Positions 1 through 5,652 of a stretch of DNA of 7,269 nucleotides are shown piece by piece (the first letter of the stretch is position 1; every line of letters starts with the position of its first letter). This DNA is from an uncultured Dialister sp. Its GTDB lineage: Bacteria > Bacillota > Negativicutes > Veillonellales > Dialisteraceae. The notes under the pieces were generated by a model that saw only the letters and a list, made by a program, of their open reading frames with translations, had not been told where the DNA came from and made no database searches. The position numbers were made by a program, and so were the translations under genes. The DNA lies in contig URAA01000074.1 of the NCBI GenBank assembly GCA_900545785.1, forward strand, positions 1-7,269, given 5' to 3'.

Positions 1-513
1 TCTTGCAATTTTATCAAAAGCTTCTCCCGCCGCATCGTCTTTTGTTTGTCCTAAAAGTTCGAAAGTATTATAATCTCGGACTACGACAAGCATGGTATGC
101 CCGCCGGAAACCACCAAAGATAAAAAAGGAGGCTCCAAATCGGGATACTGAAGAAAATTGGCAAAGATATGTCCTTCCATATGATTAACTGCCACCAATG
201 GTTTATCTAAAGCCCATGAAACCGTTTTTGCAGCAGCCACCCCGACAAGCAAAGCTCCTACCAGACCGGGTCCCTGAGTAACTGCAACGGTATCCAAATC
301 AGTCCAATCGCAACCGGCCTTTTCTAAAGCCTCCATCGCTACGGGAAGCACGTCTTCGATATGATGGCGTGATGCAATTTCAGGAACTACGCCGCCAAAT
401 TTTTTATGAATGGGCACTTGGCTGGAAATCACATTGGAAAGTATCTTCCTTCCGTCTTCAATTACTGCACAAGATGTTTCATCACAACTTGTTTCAAATG
501 CTAAAATCTTCAT
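1..513 (-). CDS. tsaD: tRNA t6A37 threonylcarbamoyltransferase TsaD, C-terminal part outside window
   Basis: TsaD (formerly Gcp/YgjD) transfers the threonylcarbamoyl group from threonylcarbamoyl-AMP to A37 of ANN-decoding tRNAs, working in the cytoplasm with TsaB and TsaE. The first 171 residues are here, roughly half of the usual length of about 340, and the frame stays open through position 1. The N-terminus MKILAFETSCDETS is the standard ASKHA opening. The metal-binding HxxxH motif is NHMEGH (His111, His115). SGGHT (136-140) and DDAAGEAFDK (159-168) are also family signatures. The ATG at 513 is preceded by AAGGAG with 5 nt spacing, and this site overlaps the rimI stop codon (TAAGGAG), so the two genes are probably translationally coupled. 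It is the last visible gene of the operon. Identity is firm; only the C-terminal half is unseen. Confidence 0.97.
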   Translation of the reverse strand, partial: MKILAFETSCDETSCAVIEDGRKILSNVISSQVPIHKKFGGVVPEIASRHHIEDVLPVAMEALEKAGCDWTDLDTVAVTQGPGLVGALLVGVAAAKTVSWALDKPLVAVNHMEGHIFANFLQYPDLEPPFLSLVVSGGHTMLVVVRDYNTFELLGQTKDDAAGEAFDKIAR

Positions 514-522
514 TCTTACTCC

Positions 523-981
523 TTATAATGAAAGAGACATTATATATCCGTCTTCTTTCGGCCGTTCGTACACACCTTTTCTTAAACTGACAACATGAAA
601 GTTATACTTTCTATACAATGTTTGGGCAGCCAGATTGCCGACACGCACTTCTAAAAACATGGTCTGCATATGACGATGCAGAGCTTCCTCTATTCCGCTT
701 TGTATTATTTTTTCTGCTGCGCCAAGTCTTCGAAATATCGGTAAGACGCCGATATTCACCAATTGTGCTTCGTCCGCAATAAACCAGAAACAACCGTATC
801 CTCCCGTTTTCCCATTTATTTTAGCGATAAAATAAACACTGTGATCCCGGCTTAAATCATTTTTTATGGTTTCTTCCCGCCATGCATCGGTAAAACATTG
901 CCGTCCTATTTCATAAATACTCTTTACATCCTTAATAGATGCTTCTTCTATCAGGATATGATCCCCTGTTTCTTTTCCCAC
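523..981 (-). CDS. rimI: RimI-type protein N-terminal acetyltransferase (GNAT)
   Basis: This is a GNAT-fold acetyltransferase of 152 aa, the normal size for RimI, which acetylates the N-terminus of ribosomal protein S18 and of some other proteins using acetyl-CoA. The acetyl-CoA pyrophosphate loop of motif A is RRLGAA (84-89), fitting the R/Q-x-x-G-x-G/A pattern. LEVRVGNLAAQTLYRKYNF (110-128) is the typical RimI segment, followed by the C-terminal EDGYIMSL. The start is GTG at 981, with a modest AGGCGG site upstream. It gives a 31-nt overlap with the end of tsaB, the largest overlap in the operon. No other in-frame ATG occurs near the N-terminus, so the start is reasonable but less secure than the family call. 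Position between tsaB and tsaD is the classical Bacillota location and supports RimI over other GNATs. Confidence 0.92.
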   Translation of the reverse strand: MGKETGDHILIEEASIKDVKSIYEIGRQCFTDAWREETIKNDLSRDHSVYFIAKINGKTGGYGCFWFIADEAQLVNIGVLPIFRRLGAAEKIIQSGIEEALHRHMQTMFLEVRVGNLAAQTLYRKYNFHVVSLRKGVYERPKEDGYIMSLSL

Positions 982-1646
982 TGTACTTCCGCCTCACTTC
1001 TGCGAATATAATTGGGAAGCAAGGTTAACGGATCGTCTGCTTCTCCCTTTTTCAATTTTTTCCATGCCGCCATAGCTACTGAAGAAGCCCTGCAGCATCT
1101 GTTCTGCGGCAATGCCGGACGAAGCCCTGCAGCAATAATTTTATCTTTATATATATCTGCCCCTTCTCCTAAAACAACCATCGGACCGCCGTGTCGGATC
1201 GCAGCTTCAATCACTTGATCGATCGGCGCCGCCTCTGTCTTTTTTTCCTGCCATATCTCACTGAAAACACCATATATGGCAGCATAAACATTTCCTCTTT
1301 GCGCGTCTGCCATAGGCAGGGCAAAAGTCTCTGATCCTGCCAAATTATAAGCCAAAGCTTCCAGTGTATCTACTCCGATAACGGGTACATTCCACAGGCA
1401 TGCCATTGTTTTGGCAGTCACGAGGCCGATTCTGAGTCCTGTAAAAGAGCCCGGTCCTTTGGATACAGCAACGGCGGTTATTTCCTTTTTATCCACCCCT
1501 GCATCTTTCAGCATAATGTCCATATGAGGTATCAGTTGTTCGGAATGTGTCATTTTTTGCTGTACTGTCCATTCCGCCACCAGTTTATCTTCTTCCGCTA
1601 AAGCGCAGCTGAGCACGAAGGAAGAAGTATCAATCGCAAGCAGCAT
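951..1646 (-). CDS. tsaB: tRNA t6A37 biosynthesis protein TsaB
   Basis: TsaB (YeaZ) is the catalytically inactive ASKHA paralogue of TsaD. It forms the TsaB-TsaD dimer and recruits TsaE for threonylcarbamoylation of A37 in tRNA. The 231-aa length is normal. MLLAIDTSS opens the actin-like fold, and SKGPGSFTGLRIG (62-74) is the diagnostic TsaB motif. PMADAQRGNVYAAIYG (111-126) corresponds to the usual DARR/K-x-x-x-Y segment, with Gln in place of the usual Arg. ATG at 1646 is preceded by AAAGGAGA about 10 nt upstream, lying inside the end of tsaE, and the two genes overlap by 17 nt. It sits directly between its functional partners tsaE and tsaD/rimI. Confidence 0.97.
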   Translation of the reverse strand: MLLAIDTSSFVLSCALAEEDKLVAEWTVQQKMTHSEQLIPHMDIMLKDAGVDKKEITAVAVSKGPGSFTGLRIGLVTAKTMACLWNVPVIGVDTLEALAYNLAGSETFALPMADAQRGNVYAAIYGVFSEIWQEKKTEAAPIDQVIEAAIRHGGPMVVLGEGADIYKDKIIAAGLRPALPQNRCCRASSVAMAAWKKLKKGEADDPLTLLPNYIRRSEAEVQWEKKQGIIS

Positions 1647-2103
1647 ATTTTAAAATCTCCTTTGTGACGGAAGCCGGAGCCTTATCTCCCCAATAAATAT
1701 GTATTTCTCTTTCCGTCTCACTTATATATTTCATGGCAATCCAAATACTTTCTTCAGGAATAACTTCAGGAAACATATCTGCCCACTCCACAACGGTCAC
1801 ACCGCCTGCACTGTACTCTTCCCAGCCGATGTTATATATTTCATCCGCGCTGTTTAAACGGTAGAAATCAAAGTGTTTAAGTGGCAGTTCTCCGTCATAA
1901 TAATTCATGATTGTGAAAGTGGGACTGCCTACAACACCGGCAATTCCCATTCCTTTTGCCAGACCTTGTACAAAATGGGTTTTCCCCGTCCCCAAATCTC
2001 CGGAAAGGGCAATGAATAAGTCATTAACGGCCTGCTTTCCGATACATTCACCGACAGCAGCGGTTTCTTCCTCCGAAGCAGTTCTTATGACAACATCATT
2101 CAT
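1630..2103 (-). CDS. tsaE: tRNA t6A37 biosynthesis P-loop ATPase TsaE
   Basis: TsaE (YjeE) is the small ATPase that binds the TsaB-TsaD dimer and is needed for repeated cycles of t6A synthesis. The 157-aa protein has the normal family length. The Walker A motif is GDLGTGKT (35-42). SPTFTIMNYY (60-69) is the switch-like segment, followed by HFDFYRL (77-83) and VVEWAD (104-109), all hallmarks of the family. ATG at 2103 follows a GAGGTGG site about 6 nt upstream. That site and the start lie inside the end of the upstream patatin gene (8-nt overlap), pointing to coupled translation. Confidence 0.97.
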   Translation of the reverse strand: MNDVVIRTASEEETAAVGECIGKQAVNDLFIALSGDLGTGKTHFVQGLAKGMGIAGVVGSPTFTIMNYYDGELPLKHFDFYRLNSADEIYNIGWEEYSAGGVTVVEWADMFPEVIPEESIWIAMKYISETEREIHIYWGDKAPASVTKEILKYAACD

Positions 2104-3040
2104 AAATCCACCTCATTAATTCGTTAAAACGTTTGATTCCGATACGATATCCCTCTCCATGAAGGTGACGAATTTTGTCGGGATTTGTTTCTGCTCTTTT
2201 AACCGTCACGGGTTCTTCCGGACGTATAACAAATACCTTTCCTTCCGCCTCCAGTTCTGAAAGCATTTCTGCTTTTTCATTATAGATTTGAGTAATTCTA
2301 TATATTGCTTCTAAAACGTCAGGATATTTCTTTTTCCAAAACAAGTTCATCAACATTTTATATGCTTCGGGTATTTCTTTTTTACGATAAGAAAATTCCC
2401 TTGTCAATATATATACAGGCTTTTCGGATGAAAAAGGCAATTCATGAGGGAGGGGTACCAAAGGCATTCCGACTCCTCCGTCCACATAAGGGACGGAGCC
2501 GATTTCAACAGGGGGAGAGAGCAATGGAATAGATGAGCTTGCCTCTATCACTTTCATATATTCATCCGTCGTATAATCTTTATTTGAAAGATATATCGCT
2601 TCTCCGTTTAAGCAGTTTGTCACTATAACCTGCAAGAGCGTCTCGGTATTTTTCAATGCTTCTACATCTATGGGGTCCAATTCATAGGTCAGTTCACCAA
2701 ACATAAAATTAAAATTAAAATAATTCTTTTCTTTCCATAAATGTCTGAAGCCCATATAACGGGGATCGTTGCAATAGGTCGTGTTAATTCGTACACTTCT
2801 CCCTTTTTGTTCCGCCAGATAACATATGGCCTGCATCGCACCGGCTGATGTCGCCGTCATTTTTTTGAAATGAAGCCCCTTCTCCAAAAAGGCATCCAAA
2901 ACTCCCGCTTCAAATAAAGCTCGCATGGCACCGCCTTCCAAAATCAAGGATGCTTCGTCCGGTGCATAAAAATTTGATATATTCGATTTCTTCGTATCTT
3001 TATCCTTCATTTCATTTTCACAATTCTTATTTTTTATCAT
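2096..3040 (-). CDS. Patatin-like phospholipase (YjjU/DUF6363-type) with altered glycine motifs
   Basis: This 314-aa protein belongs to the patatin-like serine hydrolases, which use a Ser-Asp dyad to hydrolyse acyl esters, and resembles Escherichia coli YjjU. Visible elements: the oxyanion loop LILEGGAMRALF (32-43), the nucleophile elbow ATSAGA with Ser65, ASSSIP (167-172), and the dyad aspartate Asp187 in YVDGG. The C-terminal part (about 268-310: VFVIRPEEPVTVKR, then HGEGYRIG) matches the YjjU C-terminus. Two things deviate from consensus. The GxSxG motif begins with Ala, and the oxyanion loop is GGAMRA rather than GGGxRG. No signal peptide or membrane segment is apparent, so it is probably cytoplasmic. 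The start is uncertain: ATG 3040 overlaps gpmA by 14 nt, ATG 3010 (residue 11) is an alternative, and neither has a clear ribosome binding site. Substrate is unknown. Confidence 0.88.
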   Translation of the reverse strand: MIKNKNCENEMKDKDTKKSNISNFYAPDEASLILEGGAMRALFEAGVLDAFLEKGLHFKKMTATSAGAMQAICYLAEQKGRSVRINTTYCNDPRYMGFRHLWKEKNYFNFNFMFGELTYELDPIDVEALKNTETLLQVIVTNCLNGEAIYLSNKDYTTDEYMKVIEASSSIPLLSPPVEIGSVPYVDGGVGMPLVPLPHELPFSSEKPVYILTREFSYRKKEIPEAYKMLMNLFWKKKYPDVLEAIYRITQIYNEKAEMLSELEAEGKVFVIRPEEPVTVKRAETNPDKIRHLHGEGYRIGIKRFNELMRWIYE

Positions 3041-3788
3041 TTGAACGGATCGACTGCTTTTTTACAGCATCAATTTTAGCCTTAACGGCCTCCTGATCAC
3101 CCAAGTAATTTACGTCGTGTACCGTGAAGTCATCATTCAGATGATAGACCAGCGGAACGCCTGTAGGAATGTTCATCCCTGCTATTTCTTCATCAGAAAT
3201 ATGTTCCAAATGTTTTCTTAATGCTCTGATGGAATTTCCGTGTGCAACAATCAGAATATTTTCTCCCGCTATAATTTTGGGCTTAATTTCTTCTTCAAAA
3301 TAGGGAGCCACCCGCTCTACCGTATCTTTCAGGCATTCCGACAGGGGAAGTTTTATTTTGTCCTTAAGTTTTTGATACAGTGCCTGCTTTTCAGGATTTC
3401 TCCGATCGTTTTCTTCCAATGCCGGAGGGCGTACATCATAAGAACGGCGCCATAAGTGAACTTGTTCATCTCCGTATTTATCAACGGTTTCTCTTTTGTT
3501 TAACCCTTGAAGTGCACCGTAATGGCGTTCATTTAAATGATAATTTTTCACCACCGGTATCCACGTCAGATCCAATTCATCCAAAACAGTATATGCCGTA
3601 TGAATCGCTCTTTTCAATATAGAAGTATAGCAAAGATCAAATTTATAATTACCTTCTTTTAAAAGAATTCCCGCCTGCTTCGCTTCCGCATATCCCGTTT
3701 CCGTTAAATCTACGTCGGTCCAGCCGCAGAACAAATTCAATTTATTCCATTCACTTTCCCCATGCCTGATCACAACTAATGTGTACAT
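3027..3788 (-). CDS. gpmA: 2,3-bisphosphoglycerate-dependent phosphoglycerate mutase
   Basis: GpmA interconverts 3-phosphoglycerate and 2-phosphoglycerate in glycolysis/gluconeogenesis through a phosphohistidine intermediate primed by 2,3-bisphosphoglycerate. The 253-aa protein is close to the usual 230-250. RHGES (8-12) carries the phosphorylated His9. CGWTDVDLTETG (21-32), ERHYGALQG (87-95, with acid/base Glu87) and AHGNS (182-186, with second His183) complete the active site. A longer reading from 3818 is open, but ATG 3788 is chosen because AAGGAGG sits exactly 5 nt upstream and the protein then begins MYTLVVIRHGES, as homologues do. The C-terminus (about 232-253) is a lysine-rich tail. 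It lies 10 nt after thiL, whose stop is part of this ribosome binding site. It is not part of the ancestral thiL-tsaE order and appears to have been inserted there. Confidence 0.96.
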   Translation of the reverse strand: MYTLVVIRHGESEWNKLNLFCGWTDVDLTETGYAEAKQAGILLKEGNYKFDLCYTSILKRAIHTAYTVLDELDLTWIPVVKNYHLNERHYGALQGLNKRETVDKYGDEQVHLWRRSYDVRPPALEENDRRNPEKQALYQKLKDKIKLPLSECLKDTVERVAPYFEEEIKPKIIAGENILIVAHGNSIRALRKHLEHISDEEIAGMNIPTGVPLVYHLNDDFTVHDVNYLGDQEAVKAKIDAVKKQSIRSNDKK

Positions 3789-3793
3789 AATTG

Positions 3794-3800
3794 CCTCCTT
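3794..3800 (-). promoter_or_regulatory. gpmA ribosome binding site, fused to thiL stop codon
   Basis: AAGGAGG lies 5 nt before ATG 3788 and fixes the gpmA start, excluding the longer reading from 3818. Its first two A residues belong to the thiL stop (TAAGGAGG), so ribosomes ending thiL finish on the gpmA initiation site. Confidence 0.85.
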
Positions 3801-4788
3801 ACGAACGAAAATGATCATATCCTGAAGATTTCAATAATTCTGTTTTGCCTTTATCTTTTATAAAGACAAGTCCCGATCCCCGTTCTCGGACAACACCGAT
3901 TTTTGTCACCGGTAATCGTTTTTTCACTATTTCCCAGCCTGCAGGAGAAATAGTACCTGTCAATTCATAATCTTCTCCTCCGTTCAAAGCCCAATTAAGA
4001 GGATTTTTATTCAATTCTTTCCCTAAAAGAATTGCCTCTTTTGATATAGGAATTTTTTCTTTCTCTATATCTATAATAACCCCGCTTGCTACGGCTATCT
4101 CATTTATTTCTCTTGAAAGACCGTCAGAGATATCATTGAGAGAATCAGCGCCTGCCATGCGAAGTATTTTACCTGCTTCGATTTGCGGCTCCGGTCTTCT
4201 GTGACGTTTCAGAATAGTGGGAAATCTTTCTTCCTGATGATTCAGTATAGCCGACAATCCGGCTGCCGAATCACCGATTGTTTCCGTAACGAAAACGACA
4301 TCATTGACTTGTGCCCCGCTTCGCCGGACAGCCTGATTTTCAGGAACGATACCTACAACCGTCCCGGTCAGAACGATCCCTTCTCCGGAGCCCGTAATAT
4401 CTCCTCCAAGGACATTGACTCTATATTTTTGACAGCATTCCCGAATTCCCTGATAACAGCTCTCTATCCAACTGTACGGCGTATGATCGGGAAATGCCGC
4501 AGAGATGACGAAGGCGACCGGTTCTGCTCCCATGGCTGCCATATCGCTGAAATTAACGGCACAGATGCGATAGCCTGCATCAGAAGCTGACATTGTTTCG
4601 TTTTTAAAATGAATCCCTTCCACCATGGTATCGATGGAAATCACCTGATCATATCCCGCCGGTACCGTATAAACCGCCCCGTCATCACCGGCCCCCAGCT
4701 TTACTGCCTCGGGACGATAGATCAGATCATGGGAAATGCGGCGTATACATTCAAATTCCCCTATGTCTTTTATTGTTTCTTCTTTCAT
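3799..4788 (-). CDS. thiL: Thiamine-monophosphate kinase ThiL
   Basis: ThiL phosphorylates thiamine monophosphate with ATP to give thiamine diphosphate, the active cofactor. The 329 aa match the usual 310-330. Motifs in order are GAGDDGAV (32-39), SIDTMVEGIHF (51-61), NFSDMAAMGAEP (79-90), LGGDITG (127-133), ISDGLS (220-225) and GGEDYEL (270-276). Together they are diagnostic of the PurM/ThiL fold with its Mg-ATP aspartates. ATG 4788 is the only ATG before the conserved IGEFECI segment, and an in-frame stop lies just upstream. The start sits inside the first unit of a 23-bp tandem repeat, and the residues MKEETIK are encoded by that repeat. No good ribosome binding site precedes it, only AAAAGA, so initiation probably depends on coupling from upstream through ATGA overlaps. 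No TPP riboswitch is visible near it. Confidence 0.96.
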   Translation of the reverse strand: MKEETIKDIGEFECIRRISHDLIYRPEAVKLGAGDDGAVYTVPAGYDQVISIDTMVEGIHFKNETMSASDAGYRICAVNFSDMAAMGAEPVAFVISAAFPDHTPYSWIESCYQGIRECCQKYRVNVLGGDITGSGEGIVLTGTVVGIVPENQAVRRSGAQVNDVVFVTETIGDSAAGLSAILNHQEERFPTILKRHRRPEPQIEAGKILRMAGADSLNDISDGLSREINEIAVASGVIIDIEKEKIPISKEAILLGKELNKNPLNWALNGGEDYELTGTISPAGWEIVKKRLPVTKIGVVRERGSGLVFIKDKGKTELLKSSGYDHFRS

Positions 4789-4811
4789 TCTTTTATTGTT
4801 TCTTCTTTCAT
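4785..4811 (-). other. Mini-ORF 2 (MKEETIKE), ATGA-linked to thiL
   Basis: The second repeat-encoded mini-ORF starts at ATG 4811 and is joined by ATGA to the stop of mini-ORF 1. It encodes the same eight residues and ends at TGA 4785-4787, which again overlaps the thiL ATG (4786-4788) as ATGA. The chain pncA, mini-ORF 1, mini-ORF 2, thiL is therefore an unbroken series of 4-nt stop/start overlaps. Translation is not demonstrated. Confidence 0.45.
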
Positions 4812-4834
4812 TCTTTTATTGTTTCTTCTTTCAT
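4808..4834 (-). other. Mini-ORF 1 (MKEETIKE), ATGA-linked to pncA
   Basis: The first repeat-encoded mini-ORF starts at ATG 4834, which overlaps the pncA TGA (4831-4833) as ATGA. It reads MKEETIKE and stops at TGA 4808-4810. It is a copy of the thiL N-terminus that became its own tiny cistron through repeat expansion. Whether it is translated is unknown. Its likely role, if any, is passing reinitiating ribosomes toward thiL; the peptide itself need not have a function. Confidence 0.45.
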
Positions 4835-5388
4835 TCTTTTATAATTTCTACACCTGCATTTTGCAATTCTTCCATGACTTTTATATGATCTTCTTTATTA
4901 ACATATCCCAGCCCGTCTTCAAGAAGCGATACAGTATGACCTGCATTGAGCAGTGCCGATACGGTCTCCTTCACACAGTACTCGGAAGCAATACCTCCTA
5001 CATATACATGAGAGGACACCACATCCTTTAAAACTTTTCCCTCACTGTTCATACCGTAGTAGGCGGAATATTCTTCAACCTCATCATCTTTTCCTTTAAG
5101 AAAGGTATTTTCCCCCTTAGGTTTATTTAATGAATCTGACACTTCATTTTCAAACCTTTCATCAAGAGCAGAACCTTTCTCTCCTGCCAGGCAATGAACA
5201 GGCCATATGCCTCCGTTTATTTTAAATGATTTGTTTTTCGGACTATGCCAATCGGAAGTATAAAGAGCTTTCACGTCATGAGAATTCATAAATCGAATCA
5301 AACATGCAACGGCTTCCCGACTGTGCTCACAAGCCAGGGTTCCGTCTATAAAATCATACTGACAATCCACTATAACTAAAGAATCCAT
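4831..5388 (-). CDS. pncA: Nicotinamidase-like cysteine hydrolase (isochorismatase superfamily)
   Basis: This 185-aa protein looks like nicotinamidase, which deamidates nicotinamide to nicotinate for NAD salvage. The proposed catalytic triad is Asp8 (VDCQYDF), Lys98 (FLKGK) and Cys138 (GIASEYCVKET). The metal-site segment TSDWHSP (44-50) supplies Asp46 and His48, and WPVHC (62-66) supplies a further His65. EYSAYYG (106-112) is also typical of nicotinamidases rather than isochorismatases. ATG 5388 is preceded by a GGGGGA stretch that can act as a ribosome binding site. It is the first gene of the operon, 54 nt downstream of the -10 element described here. Its stop is contained in the repeat array and overlaps an ATG. 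Specificity for nicotinamide rather than another amide (for example pyrazinamide-like or ureidoacrylate substrates) is inferred from motifs only. Confidence 0.85.
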   Translation of the reverse strand: MDSLVIVDCQYDFIDGTLACEHSREAVACLIRFMNSHDVKALYTSDWHSPKNKSFKINGGIWPVHCLAGEKGSALDERFENEVSDSLNKPKGENTFLKGKDDEVEEYSAYYGMNSEGKVLKDVVSSHVYVGGIASEYCVKETVSALLNAGHTVSLLEDGLGYVNKEDHIKVMEELQNAGVEIIKE

Positions 5389-5441
5389 AATTCCCCCGCC
5401 ATTTCTTGATATTGATACTTCTATTATTAAATACTTTATAT

Positions 5442-5470
5442 ATTTTAACAGTTTTCCTAAAGTGTGTAAA
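5442..5470 (-). promoter_or_regulatory. Sigma-A-type promoter for the pncA-thiL-gpmA-tsa operon
   Basis: On the minus strand, TTTACA (-35, 5465-5470, five of six consensus bases) is followed by exactly 17 bp and then TAAAAT (-10, 5442-5447, five of six). A TG one base before the -10 (TGTTAAAAT) makes it an extended -10 element. The expected transcript start near 5435 leaves a leader of roughly 45 nt before pncA, too short for a riboswitch. It is the only strong promoter candidate seen for the operon. Confidence 0.75.
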
Positions 5471-5515
5471 AGTTTAGAGATTGCATCCTTATTTTAAACT
5501 CTGTTTTATTCCCCA

Positions 5516-5544
5516 TTGTAATAGATTGATTTATTTTTTATAAT
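5516..5544 (+). promoter_or_regulatory. Candidate promoter for the membrane protein gene
   Basis: TTGTAA (5516-5521, four of six consensus bases), a 17-bp spacer and a perfect TATAAT (5539-5544) form a good sigma-A-type promoter pointing at the membrane protein gene. The leader would be about 100 nt. Confidence 0.6.
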
Positions 5545-5577
5545 TGTAAAAACATGAAATATATTTCTGTTATTGTC

Positions 5578-5606
5578 TTGCATCGCTTCGATTTTATAGG
5601 TATACT
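5578..5606 (+). promoter_or_regulatory. Second, weaker candidate promoter for the membrane protein gene
   Basis: TTGCAT (5578-5583) and TATACT (5601-5606) are 17 bp apart. The -10 is a five-of-six match but the -35 keeps only TTG. It could be an alternative to the promoter 62 bp upstream, with a leader of about 40 nt. Confidence 0.35.
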
Positions 5607-5652
5607 TTGTAGGTACGTATATAAATAATCATTGATTAAGGAGATGGCTGTT

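Larger units (their letters stand above)
4766..4842. repeat. Three perfect 23-bp tandem repeats at the pncA-thiL junction
   Basis: Three identical 23-bp units occupy 4768-4790, 4791-4813 and 4814-4836, and a partial fourth copy (TTTTAT) follows to 4842. The array is bounded on both sides by the 8-mer TCTTTTAT (4766-4773 and 4835-4842). This fits expansion by slippage from an ancestral sequence with two such 8-mers 23 bp apart, one in the end of pncA and one in the start of thiL. Read on the minus strand, each unit carries an ATG followed by codons for KEETIK. The unit length is not a multiple of three, so each ATG lies in a new frame. The unit nearest thiL supplies the true thiL start, and the one nearest pncA overlaps the pncA stop. 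Confidence 0.95.
5389..5652. other. Divergent AT-rich intergenic region with promoters for both sides
   Basis: This stretch of about 264 bp separates pncA (leftward) from the membrane protein gene (rightward). It is strongly AT-rich. I see promoter-like elements in both directions, listed separately. I see no convincing ORF, RNA gene, riboswitch or strong inverted repeat that would mark an operator. Confidence 0.7.

Noticed and set aside
3789..3818. Ten-residue N-terminal extension of GpmA (MIIFVRKEAI)
   Set aside because: It overlaps thiL, has no ribosome binding site, and homologues begin at MYTLVVIRHGES, which has an ideal AAGGAGG in front of it.
4789..4834. A TPP riboswitch or separate promoter ahead of thiL
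   Set aside because: The space between pncA and thiL is entirely the tandem repeat, with no room for a riboswitch and no promoter pair recognised.
4768..4836. Possible CRISPR-like or attachment-site repeat
   Set aside because: The units are directly adjacent with no spacers, only 23 bp long, and are made of coding sequence from the start of thiL; there are no cas or integrase genes.
4183..5031. Plus-strand open frames opposite thiL and pncA
   Set aside because: They are antisense to genes with full conserved motifs, show no family features and have no supporting start signals; the same holds for the other antisense frames in the window.
5406..5434. Plus-strand promoter TTGATA with a downstream AT-rich -10
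   Set aside because: At the proper spacing the -10 reads AAATAC, a poor match; better candidates lie downstream.
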